Source: an uncultured Parabacteroides sp. (GTDB lineage Bacteria; Bacteroidota; Bacteroidia; Bacteroidales; Tannerellaceae). From it: a DNA stretch of 14,196 nucleotides. The DNA is taken from the NCBI GenBank assembly GCA_900552465.1, contig URZO01000103.1, positions 1-14,196 on the forward strand, read 5' to 3'. Under the pieces are notes generated by a model that was not told the origin of the DNA, ran no database searches, and was given only the letters and a program-made list of their open reading frames with translations. Positions 8,277-14,167 of the stretch are shown here, piece by piece (position 1 is the stretch's first letter; the number at the start of each line of letters is the position of its first letter). The position numbers and the translations under genes are program-made.

Positions 8277-8344
8277 GTAAGCATTGATATACCAATTAAG
8301 AGAAGGATTGATATACCAATTAAGCTAAGCATTGGCATACCAAT
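8235..8344. repeat. Array of five 14-bp palindromes at an exact 24-bp period
   Basis: Five units start at 8235, 8259, 8283, 8307 and 8331. Each is a 14-bp palindrome of consensus ATTGGTATACCAAT. Unit 1 is perfect, unit 2 has T for C at position 11, units 3 and 4 have A for G at position 5, and unit 5 has C for T at position 6. The 10-base spacers follow TAAGNTAAGC with some variation. The period of 24 is a multiple of three, so both strands stay open and would read as an Ile-Gly-Ile-Pro octapeptide repeat. This is a consequence of the palindrome, not evidence of a protein. The array fills the only sizeable gap between the pump gene and the PII-like gene. It may be an operator array, a set of RNA hairpins, or an intergenic palindrome family; I do not recognise it. 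Confidence 0.9.
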
Positions 8345-8383
8345 TTTAAAAAAAGTACTGGAAATATAATAGAAATAACATAT

Positions 8384-8677
8384 ATGAAAGCTATATTTGT
8401 ATCATTTAATCAAGCATATTACGAAATGATCCTTAGTGTGATGGACCGGAATAACATCCGGGGTTTCACATACTGGGATGAAGTACAGGGACGTGGCAGT
8501 AAAACAGGTGAACCACATTACGGAAGCCATGCCTGGCCGACATTAAACTCGGCAATCCTGGCAATGGTGGACGATGAGAAAGTCGACAATTTCCTGGAAA
8601 TACTTCGCCAGATGGATCAGAAGACAGAAGCCCAGGGATTACGGGCTTTCGTCTGGAACATCGAAAAAACAATATAA
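8384..8677 (+). CDS. PG0541-like transporter-associated protein, PII-like fold
   Basis: This 97-residue protein resembles the small proteins encoded directly after RND pump genes in Bacteroidota, annotated in Porphyromonas as the PG0541 transporter-associated family and related to PII-like signal proteins. It shows the expected beta-alpha-beta start (KAIFVSFNQAYYEMILSVMDRNNIRGFTYWDEV), a loop where PII proteins carry the T-loop (QGRGSKTGEPHYGSHAWPTLNS), and the second half ILAMVDDEKVDNFLEILRQM. It ends in an aromatic strand (GLRAFVWNIEKTI). PII-like proteins form trimers that bind small ligands and often control a neighbouring transporter. Control of the adjacent pump is therefore plausible, but the ligand is unknown. 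No canonical promoter is visible just upstream, so it is probably transcribed through the repeat array. The family call is from memory of conserved motifs and context. Confidence 0.75.
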   Translation: MKAIFVSFNQAYYEMILSVMDRNNIRGFTYWDEVQGRGSKTGEPHYGSHAWPTLNSAILAMVDDEKVDNFLEILRQMDQKTEAQGLRAFVWNIEKTI

Positions 8678-8683
8678 AAGGAG
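8677..8683 (+). promoter_or_regulatory. Shine-Dalgarno-like sequence before the response regulator
   Basis: AAAGGAG lies with its GGAG three bases before the ATG at 8687. Such a sequence is uncommon among the other genes here, which mostly lack a Shine-Dalgarno, and the spacing is shorter than ideal. It supports the chosen start and continuous translation from the PII-like gene, whose stop codon (8675-8677) it touches. Confidence 0.45.
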
Positions 8684-8686
8684 ATA

Positions 8687-9388
8687 ATGGACGATCACGT
8701 AAACATTCTTATTTTCAGTAAAGACAATGACCAGGGAGCTATTATTCAAGACTATTTGAAAACAGCCGGATATGACTCACAGGTCTTCAACCAGGAAACT
8801 ATCGCGTATGAAAGTTTCCTCTCCGGTCATTTCAATTTTTGCATAATAGATAATAATCTGGCCGAAAAAGAGACACGGACATTCGTTGCCACGATTAAGA
8901 GTTCTGAGAAAATAATCCCTGTTATTTTCTTATGTGATCATCCAACCAGAGAAGAAATCAGTTTATTATTCTCTTTCCATGCCGATGATGTGATACGCAA
9001 ACCGCTAGACATCGAGATCCTGCTGGCCCGTATAAAAGCGATACAACGCCGTTACCATCCCGAAGAGAAGAAAGAGGTAAAAACCTACCTCTTCGGCAAG
9101 TTCAGATTCAACGTACAAAAGCAACTCTTATCTATCGGAGATAAAACGACCAAGCTGACCACCAAAGAGGCAGACTTGCTCACATTCTTGTGCCAGCACG
9201 CCAATAGAACGATAGACAGGATGCACGCTTTGCAAATCATCTGGAAAAGCGATAACTATTTCAATGCCCGCAGTATGGATGTCTATATCACCAAGCTGCG
9301 CAAGCTGTTGCAAGACGATCCGACAATCCGGATCATAAATATTCACGGGAAAGGATATAAATTATCAACAAACGGAGATGACGATTGA
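8687..9388 (+). CDS. RprY-like OmpR-family response regulator with a degenerate receiver
   Basis: This 233-residue protein has a receiver domain (residues about 5-120) and an OmpR-type winged-helix DNA-binding domain (about 130-228). The C-terminal half is very like Bacteroides RprY: KLTTKEADLLTFLC, then FNARSMDVYITKLRKLLQDDP and INIHGKGYKL. The receiver is unusual. The phospho-acceptor position keeps Asp55 and the lysine is present (Lys105, RKP), but the metal-binding acidic pair is replaced by Ser11 and Lys12, and the switch threonine by Cys83. Normal phosphorylation is therefore doubtful. No histidine kinase is nearby. The gene starts 9 bases after the PII-like gene and overlaps the steroid-reductase gene by 11 bases, so it is embedded in the operon it may control. 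Confidence 0.9.
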   Translation: MDDHVNILIFSKDNDQGAIIQDYLKTAGYDSQVFNQETIAYESFLSGHFNFCIIDNNLAEKETRTFVATIKSSEKIIPVIFLCDHPTREEISLLFSFHADDVIRKPLDIEILLARIKAIQRRYHPEEKKEVKTYLFGKFRFNVQKQLLSIGDKTTKLTTKEADLLTFLCQHANRTIDRMHALQIIWKSDNYFNARSMDVYITKLRKLLQDDPTIRIINIHGKGYKLSTNGDDD

Positions 9389-10139
9389 ACATTTCACCTT
9401 ATTTCTAATCATAATGGTAGCCATCGCCGCCATTGTTTTCATCACGCTCTACTTTGTAGAAGCCGGCTACGGAATGCTGTTCGACAAGAAATGGGGCTTT
9501 CCGATACCGAACCGGATCGCCTGGATTTGCATGGAAGCACCGGTCTTCATCGTGATGCTCCTGTTATGGAGCGGTTCGGAACGGCAGTTTGAAACAGTTC
9601 CTCTCCTTATATTCCTGTTCTTCGAACTGCATTATTTCCAGCGGGCCTTTATCTTTCCCCTGCTGATAAAAGGCAAGAGCAAGATGCCGGCGGGAATTAT
9701 GCTGATGGGAATTACCTTCAACATTCTGAATGGATATATGCAGGGAGAATGGATCTTCCATCTGGCCCCGCAAGACATGTACACGGAAAGCTGGCTGTGC
9801 AGTCCGCAGTTCATCATCGGGACAATCCTCTTCTTCACCGGCATGGGGATCAATCTTCATTCGGACCATATCGTCCGCCATCTGCGCAAACCGGGCGACA
9901 CAAAGCATTACCTGCCTAAAGGAGGAATGTTCAACTATGTGACTTCGGCCAATTATTTCGGCGAAATAGTGGAATGGTGCGGTTTTGCCATCCTGACCTG
10001 GAGCGCAAGCGGAGCCGTGTTCGCCTGGTGGACATTCGCCAACCTGGTGCCTCGCGCCAACACGATCTATCATAAATATAAAGCCATGTTTGGGAACGAA
10101 CTGGGAAACCGGAAACGGGTGATCCCTTTTATATATTGA
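9378..10139 (+). CDS. Steroid 5-alpha-reductase (SRD5A family) homologue, candidate bile acid 5AR
   Basis: This 253-residue polytopic membrane enzyme is expected to reduce the C4-C5 double bond of 3-oxo-delta4 steroids with NADPH, giving 5-alpha (allo) products. Its length matches human SRD5A1/2 (about 255-259), and the C-terminal half is strikingly close to them: GMGINLHSDHIVRHLRKPGD, then GGMFNYVTSANYFGEIVEW and a tail ending IPFIY. Glu53 and Tyr86 (LHYF) correspond to SRD5A2 Glu57 and Tyr91, which contact the steroid 3-oxo group; the neighbouring SRD5A2 Gln56 is Met52 here. About seven membrane helices are visible. As I recall, 5AR homologues adjacent to a 5BR and a 3-HSDH were reported from Parabacteroides merdae and Odoribacteraceae in isoallolithocholic acid formation. 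The ATG overlaps the regulator gene by 11 bases. The family is certain; the natural substrate is inferred. Confidence 0.9.
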   Translation: MTIEHFTLFLIIMVAIAAIVFITLYFVEAGYGMLFDKKWGFPIPNRIAWICMEAPVFIVMLLLWSGSERQFETVPLLIFLFFELHYFQRAFIFPLLIKGKSKMPAGIMLMGITFNILNGYMQGEWIFHLAPQDMYTESWLCSPQFIIGTILFFTGMGINLHSDHIVRHLRKPGDTKHYLPKGGMFNYVTSANYFGEIVEWCGFAILTWSASGAVFAWWTFANLVPRANTIYHKYKAMFGNELGNRKRVIPFIY

Positions 10140-10162
10140 TTGAAAGATAAACACATACAGTT

Positions 10163-11389
10163 ATGGAAAAAGAATCTGTTCTATTCACTCCTGCAAAGAT
10201 CGGTCCGTTGACCTTGCGGAACCGGACGATACGGGCGGCAGCGTTCGAAAGCATGTGTCCGGGAAATGCGCCTTCCGATATGTTGTACGATTACCACACA
10301 TCGGTGGCAGCCGGCGGAATCGGGATGACGACATTAGCTTATGCAGCCGTCACGCAGAGCGGACTATCCTTTGAACGGCAATTGTGGATGCGGCCGGAGA
10401 TCATTCCGGGACTGAAACGTATCACCGATGCGATCCATAAAGAAGGTGCAGCCGCTTCCGTACAACTCGGACATTGCGGGAACATGTCTCATAAAAATAT
10501 CTGCGGATGCACGCCTATATCGGCATCCGGCGGTTTCAATATCTACTCCCCTACGCTTGTCCGGGGCATGAAACCCTCCGAGATCGTAGCAATCTCCAAA
10601 GCATTCGGCCAGGCCGTACATCTGGCACGCGAAGCCGGCATGGATGCAGTCGAAATACACGCCGGACACGGCTACCTGATCAGCCAGTTCCTCTCTCCTT
10701 ACACCAACCGGCGGAAAGACGAATATGGCGGCAGCCTGCAAAACCGGATGCGTTTCATGAAAATGTGCATGGACGAGGTGATGAAAGCAGCCGGTTCGGA
10801 TATGGCCGTACTGGTAAAGGTGAATATGCGCGACGGATTCAAGGGCGGAATGGAACTCGACGAGACGATCGAAGTTGCCCGTACCCTGCAGGACGAATGC
10901 GGAGCGCAGGCGTTGGTGTTGAGCGGAGGTTTCGTCAGCCGCGCCCCGATGTATGTGATGCGTGGCGCGATGCCGATCCATACGATGACACATTATATGC
11001 CTTTCGGCTGGCTGCCGATCGGCGTTAAAATGGCCGGACGGCTGATGATCCCGTCCGAGCCGTTCAAAGAGGCTTACTTCCTCGAAGACGCGCTGAAGTT
11101 TAGGGCTGCGTTGAAAATGCCGCTTGTGTATGTAGGCGGACTGATCTCGCGCGAGAAGATAGACGAAGTCCTGGGCGACGGTTTCGAGTTTGTCAGTATG
11201 GCACGCGCCTTGCTGAACGACCCTTCGTTCGTCAATAAAATGAAAGAAGACGAGCATGCCCGTTGCGACTGCGGACATAGCAACTATTGCATCGCCCGCA
11301 TGTATTCCATCGAAATGGCTTGCCACAAACATATTCAGAACTTACCCAAAAGCATCATCAAAGAAATAGAAAAACTGGAATATAAGTAA
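10163..11389 (+). CDS. Old Yellow Enzyme-type NADH:flavin oxidoreductase, candidate 5-beta-reductase (5BR)
   Basis: This 408-residue FMN enzyme has a full TIM-barrel of the Old Yellow Enzyme class. Visible motifs are the N-terminal LFTPAKIGPLTLRNRTIRAA, the FMN-site segment SVQLGHCGNMSH, and the signature HAGHGYLISQFLSPYTNRR with KDEYGGSLQNRMRF. His166, His169 and Tyr171 sit at the substrate site. PLVYVGGLIS and FVSMARALLNDP mark the phosphate-binding end of the barrel. Bile-acid enzymes BaiCD and BaiH and known delta4-3-ketosteroid 5-beta-reductases belong to this class, so a 5-beta-reductase role fits its place between a 5-alpha-reductase and an HSDH. It lacks the second FAD/NAD domain of BaiCD-type proteins. 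The C-terminal cysteine cluster (Cys368, Cys370, Cys376, Cys387) is atypical, with Ser373 where a Cys is usual. Its stop codon shares one base with the next ATG. Confidence 0.85.
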   Translation: MEKESVLFTPAKIGPLTLRNRTIRAAAFESMCPGNAPSDMLYDYHTSVAAGGIGMTTLAYAAVTQSGLSFERQLWMRPEIIPGLKRITDAIHKEGAAASVQLGHCGNMSHKNICGCTPISASGGFNIYSPTLVRGMKPSEIVAISKAFGQAVHLAREAGMDAVEIHAGHGYLISQFLSPYTNRRKDEYGGSLQNRMRFMKMCMDEVMKAAGSDMAVLVKVNMRDGFKGGMELDETIEVARTLQDECGAQALVLSGGFVSRAPMYVMRGAMPIHTMTHYMPFGWLPIGVKMAGRLMIPSEPFKEAYFLEDALKFRAALKMPLVYVGGLISREKIDEVLGDGFEFVSMARALLNDPSFVNKMKEDEHARCDCGHSNYCIARMYSIEMACHKHIQNLPKSIIKEIEKLEYK

Positions 11390-12240
11390 TGGAAAAAGGA
11401 TTAGCCATCATAACCGGTGCCGACGGAGGCATGGGACAAGTCATCACGACAGCGCTCGCAAAAGAGGGCTATCCGGTGATCATGGCCTGCCTCAACCCGC
11501 AGAAAGCAACCCTTGTCTGCGAACGGATCAAAAGCGAGACAGGCAACGCACAGATAGAAGTACGCCCTGTCAACCTCGCATCCCTATCGGCCGTCAACAC
11601 CTTCACCGCCCGGTTGTTGAAAGAAGGCCGCCCCGTCAGTCGCCTGATAAACAATGCAGGTATCCTGACAACTCCGGTACGGAAAACAGAAGACGGACTG
11701 GAAACAATCGTGAGCGTCAACTACGTAGCACCTTACATGCTCACCCGGCAGTTATTGCCGCTGATGCAACCCGGTTGCCGTATCGTCAACACAGTATCCT
11801 GTACGTATGCCATCGGCAAGATTGGTCCCGACTTCTTTGAAAAAGGAAAGAGCGGACGCTTCTCCCGCATCCCGGTCTACGGAAACACCAAGTTGGCTTT
11901 ATTGCTGTTCACACAGGAACTTGCCGGACGGATCCGGGAAAAAGGAATTACGGTAAACGCTTCGGATCCGGGAATCGTCAGTACCAATATGATCACGATG
12001 AAAGCCTGGTTCGACCCGCTGACCGACATCTTCTTCCGCCCGTTCATCAAAACGCCGGCGCAGGGAGCTGCCACGGCAATCCACCTGGCCCTTTCGGATG
12101 AACCGAAAGAGAAAAGCGGCTGTTGTTATGCCAATTGCAAGGAGATAAAGGTTCCGGGACGCATCCTGCATCATGTTCAGCAAAAACAACTCTGGGACGA
12201 CACGGAAACCCTCCTTTCCCAAAAAGGTTTCCAGCTATAA
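11389..12240 (+). CDS. Short-chain dehydrogenase, candidate 3-hydroxysteroid dehydrogenase
   Basis: This 283-residue Rossmann-fold oxidoreductase has all classical SDR motifs: nucleotide-binding TGADGGMG (residues 9-16), NNAG (88-91), catalytic Ser137 (NTVSC), and YGNTK with Tyr164 and Lys168. Its overall pattern resembles retinol-dehydrogenase-like SDRs, for example the MACLNPQKA segment after the second strand and TKLALLLFTQELAGRI. In that segment Leu35 replaces the arginine common in NADP(H)-preferring relatives, so cofactor choice is open. In this operon a 3-keto/3-hydroxy interconversion of the reduced steroid is the obvious role. Alpha or beta stereospecificity cannot be read from sequence, although a 3-beta enzyme would complete an isoallo-bile-acid route. 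Its ATG overlaps the preceding stop by one base (TAATG), implying translational coupling. It is the last gene of the operon. Confidence 0.85.
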   Translation: MEKGLAIITGADGGMGQVITTALAKEGYPVIMACLNPQKATLVCERIKSETGNAQIEVRPVNLASLSAVNTFTARLLKEGRPVSRLINNAGILTTPVRKTEDGLETIVSVNYVAPYMLTRQLLPLMQPGCRIVNTVSCTYAIGKIGPDFFEKGKSGRFSRIPVYGNTKLALLLFTQELAGRIREKGITVNASDPGIVSTNMITMKAWFDPLTDIFFRPFIKTPAQGAATAIHLALSDEPKEKSGCCYANCKEIKVPGRILHHVQQKQLWDDTETLLSQKGFQL

Positions 12241-12271
12241 TCCGGACAAAGTGATAAATTCATCCGGACAA
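12241..12271. repeat. Direct repeat TCCGGACAA, 22 bp apart, before the rplY promoter
   Basis: TCCGGACAA occurs at 12241-12249 and again at 12263-12271, a spacing of 22 bp, about two helical turns. Its core TCCGGA is itself a palindrome, so the two copies could also form a 6-bp hairpin with a 16-base loop. The repeat lies between the dehydrogenase stop codon and the -33 element of rplY. It could be a weak terminator for the steroid operon or a protein-binding site. Confidence 0.4.
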
Positions 12272-12274
12272 GAT

Positions 12275-12305
12275 TTTGCAGATATAAATAAAAGCCGTAC
12301 CTTTG
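12275..12305 (+). promoter_or_regulatory. Strong Bacteroidota promoter of rplY
   Basis: The -33 element TTTG (12275-12278) and the -7 element TACCTTTG (12298-12305) match consensus exactly and are separated by 19 bases. Transcription should begin near 12310, giving a leader of about 78 bases. This is the best promoter in the window, as expected for a ribosomal protein gene. Confidence 0.85.
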
Positions 12306-12336
12306 CACCGCTTTTAACCCCCGTACGTGTGATGGG

Positions 12337-12363
12337 AAATTAGAAAGCATAAACATCTAATTT
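12337..12363 (+). other. Hairpin in the rplY leader
   Basis: AAATTAGA (12337-12344) pairs perfectly with TCTAATTT (12356-12363) around an 11-base loop within the rplY 5' leader, about 25 bases before the ATG. The stem is weak because seven of its eight pairs are A-T. A role in translation control is possible but unproven. Confidence 0.35.
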
Positions 12364-12388
12364 TGAGTAACACAAAAAATTAAAAAGA

Positions 12389-12976
12389 ATGAAGACATTT
12401 CAATTAGAAGGAAAGTCAAGAGAAGTAGCAGCTACTTCTGCAGACCAGAAGAGAGCTTTGAAAGCTATGCGTAAGAACAACGAAATCCCTGCTGTACTGT
12501 ACGGCGGTGAAAAAGTAACTCACTTCATCATCACAAAAGACAGCGTTCGTAACCTGGTTTACACTCCTGAAATCTTTGTCGTAGAATTGACTATCGACGG
12601 CAAAAAGACGATGGCTATCGTAAAAGATATCCAGTTCCAGCCTGTAACAGACGCTATCCTGCACATGGACTTCATGGAAGTATCCGACAGCAAACCGGTA
12701 GTAATGGAAGTTCCGGTTGTTCTGGAAGGTCACGCTGAAGGTGTTAAAGCCGGTGGTAAGTTGAGCCTGCAGATGAGAAAGCTGAAAGTAAAAGCGATCT
12801 ACACTGCCATCCCCGAAAAATTATTTATCAATGTAGACAACCTGGGCTTAGGCAAGACTATGCAGGTTGGTTCATTGCACTTCGAAGGTCTTGAACTGAT
12901 GAACGCTAAGAACGCTGTTGTTTGCGCCGTTCAATTGACTCGTGCCGCTCGTGGTGCTCAGGCAAAAGCACAATAA
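12389..12976 (+). CDS. rplY: 50S ribosomal protein L25 (Ctc-type, long form)
   Basis: This 195-residue protein binds 5S rRNA in the large ribosomal subunit. The N-terminal L25 domain (about 1-90) shows the expected KALKAMRKNNEIPAVLYGG and VKDIQFQPVTDAILHMDF. A second beta-rich TL5/Ctc-type domain (about 95-185) follows, with VPVVLEGHAEGVKAGGKL and the usual polar, Ala/Lys-rich end. This two-domain form is normal in Bacteroidota, longer than the 94-residue E. coli protein. The start is fixed by homology and by the strong upstream promoter. The pairing with pth downstream is a widely conserved neighbourhood. Codon use looks more strongly biased than in the upstream enzymes, in keeping with high expression. 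Confidence 0.96.
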   Translation: MKTFQLEGKSREVAATSADQKRALKAMRKNNEIPAVLYGGEKVTHFIITKDSVRNLVYTPEIFVVELTIDGKKTMAIVKDIQFQPVTDAILHMDFMEVSDSKPVVMEVPVVLEGHAEGVKAGGKLSLQMRKLKVKAIYTAIPEKLFINVDNLGLGKTMQVGSLHFEGLELMNAKNAVVCAVQLTRAARGAQAKAQ

Positions 12977-12998
12977 TCAGTATTGTATCAAATAATCG

Positions 12999-13033
12999 AA
13001 GGGGAGGATATTCTAACGGAGTATTCTTCCCTT
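12999..13033 (+). terminator. Terminator-like hairpin after rplY
   Basis: Bases 12999-13013 pair with 13019-13033 over 15 bp including three G-U pairs, with a 5-base loop (TAACG). The stem base is GC-rich (AAGGG with CCCTT) and the sequence after it is U-rich but broken (TGTTATATAT). It lies 22 bases after the rplY stop and 45 bases before pth, so it probably ends or attenuates rplY transcription. Confidence 0.65.
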
Positions 13034-13078
13034 TGTTATATATAAATACAGGATATACATCCCAAACATAAACAGACA

Positions 13079-13642
13079 ATGAAATATCTGATAACAGGAC
13101 TTGGTAATATCGGCTCCGAATACTTAGGAACCCGCCACAATGTCGGATTCCGTGTGGTAAACGCACTGGCGGAAGATGCCGGCGTTCCTTTTACAGAAGA
13201 ACGTTATGGCGCAATCGCCCGGATGCGTGTCAAGAACTGTGAGCTGATTTTACTGAAACCGAACACATTCATGAACCTGAGCGGCAATGCCGTCCGCTAC
13301 TGGTTACAGAAAGAAAACATTCCGGTGGAAAACCTGCTGGTCGTGGTAGACGACCTCGCACTCCCGTTCGGGACGCTCCGCCTCAAACCCAAAGGCAGCG
13401 ATGCCGGGCATAACGGCTTGAAGAACATCCAGCAACTGTTGGGCACACAGGAATACAGCCGCCTCCGCTTCGGTATCGGCAGCGACTTCCCACGTGGCGG
13501 ACAGATCAACTATGTGCTGGGTAAATTCCCGCCCGAAGAACTCCAGCTAATGCCGGAGAAAATGAAACGGGCCGTAGAAATCATCAAGAGTTTCTGCCTG
13601 GCCGGAGTACAGAATACGATGAACCTATACAATAATAAATAA
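13079..13642 (+). CDS. pth: Peptidyl-tRNA hydrolase
   Basis: This 187-residue enzyme cleaves the ester bond of peptidyl-tRNAs released early from ribosomes, recycling tRNA in the cytoplasm. Every active-site element of bacterial Pth is present: GLGNIGSEYLGTRHNVGF with Asn10 and the catalytic His20, KPNTFMNLSG with Asn66, VVVDDLALPFG with Asp92, and KGSDAGHNGLKNI with Asn112. The terminal region GGQINYVLGKFPPEE is also typical. The length is normal for the family, and the ATG at 13079 places the glycine-rich first loop correctly. No consensus promoter is obvious in the 45 bases after the rplY hairpin, so transcription may be read-through. The S4 gene follows after 13 bases. Confidence 0.97.
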   Translation: MKYLITGLGNIGSEYLGTRHNVGFRVVNALAEDAGVPFTEERYGAIARMRVKNCELILLKPNTFMNLSGNAVRYWLQKENIPVENLLVVVDDLALPFGTLRLKPKGSDAGHNGLKNIQQLLGTQEYSRLRFGIGSDFPRGGQINYVLGKFPPEELQLMPEKMKRAVEIIKSFCLAGVQNTMNLYNNK

Positions 13643-13655
13643 CAGAGAATTTGAT

Positions 13656-14090
13656 ATGAACGAAGTCCGTATAGACAAATGGATGTGGGCTACCCGCATA
13701 TTCAAAACACGTACGATAGCCGCCGAGGCCTGTAAAAAAGGCCGGATCATGATAAACGGCGTCACGATAAAACCTTCCCGCATGATCAAAGTCGGCGAAG
13801 TGATACAGGTGCGCAAACCGCCTATCACCTACTCATTCAAAGTGCTCGACTTAACGGAGCACCGCATGGGAGCCAAACTGGTGCCGGGCTTCTTAGAGAA
13901 CGTAACAACACCCGACCAGTATGAAATCCTGGAAATGAACCGCATCTCCGGTTTCGTAGACCGTGCACGCGGCTTAGGCCGTCCGACCAAGAAAGACCGC
14001 CGCGAACTGGAACAGTTCACCGACCCGGGCGCACCTGGCGACGGTTTCGACTTCGAGTTTGACTTCGACGACCCCGACGAAGATCTATAA
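13656..14090 (+). CDS. hslR: S4-domain RNA-binding protein, Hsp15 (HslR) family
   Basis: This 144-residue protein has an S4 RNA-binding domain at residues about 4-65, seen in RIDKWMWATRIFKTRTIAAEACKKGRIMINGVTIKPSRMIKVGEVIQV. This is the Hsp15 pattern, including the conserved DKWMWATR start. Hsp15 binds stalled 50S subunits carrying peptidyl-tRNA. That fits its place directly after pth, which acts on the same kind of substrate. The middle (about 66-120) includes the basic GRPTKKDRREL segment found in Hsp15. The end is strongly acidic and Phe-rich (DGFDFEFDFDDPDEDL), a tail that is probably disordered. The symbol is by family membership. Confidence 0.88.
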   Translation: MNEVRIDKWMWATRIFKTRTIAAEACKKGRIMINGVTIKPSRMIKVGEVIQVRKPPITYSFKVLDLTEHRMGAKLVPGFLENVTTPDQYEILEMNRISGFVDRARGLGRPTKKDRRELEQFTDPGAPGDGFDFEFDFDDPDEDL

Positions 14091-14167
14091 AAACGCACAT
14101 CCCATTCAACCAAGTGCTGGTAATTCAAATATTGCCATATATGAGCTATTTGTGTCATTGCTTTCCA

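Noticed and set aside
8235..8344. CRISPR array
   Set aside because: Repeat units are only 14 bp, spacers are 10 bp and similar to each other, and no cas genes are present.
8166..8369. Open frames on both strands across the palindromic array encoding Ile-Gly-Ile-Pro octapeptide repeats
   Set aside because: The 24-bp period is a multiple of three and the unit is palindromic, so both strands stay open automatically. The supposed N-termini are out-of-frame readings of the pump gene, and no promoter or ribosome site supports a protein.
8345..8383. Promoter for the PII-like gene
   Set aside because: The sequence is A/T-rich but has no TAnnTTTG or convincing -33 element, so I do not call one. Read-through from the pump operon is more likely.
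10364..11332. A 322-codon minus-strand frame opposite the flavin oxidoreductase gene
   Set aside because: The plus strand carries unmistakable Old Yellow Enzyme motifs; the minus-strand product has no recognisable domain and is His/Arg-rich.
2005..12240. Mobile element or genomic island carrying the pump and steroid genes
   Set aside because: No integrase, transposase, tRNA end, terminal repeats or clear compositional change is visible; gene-content patchiness alone cannot be judged from one window.
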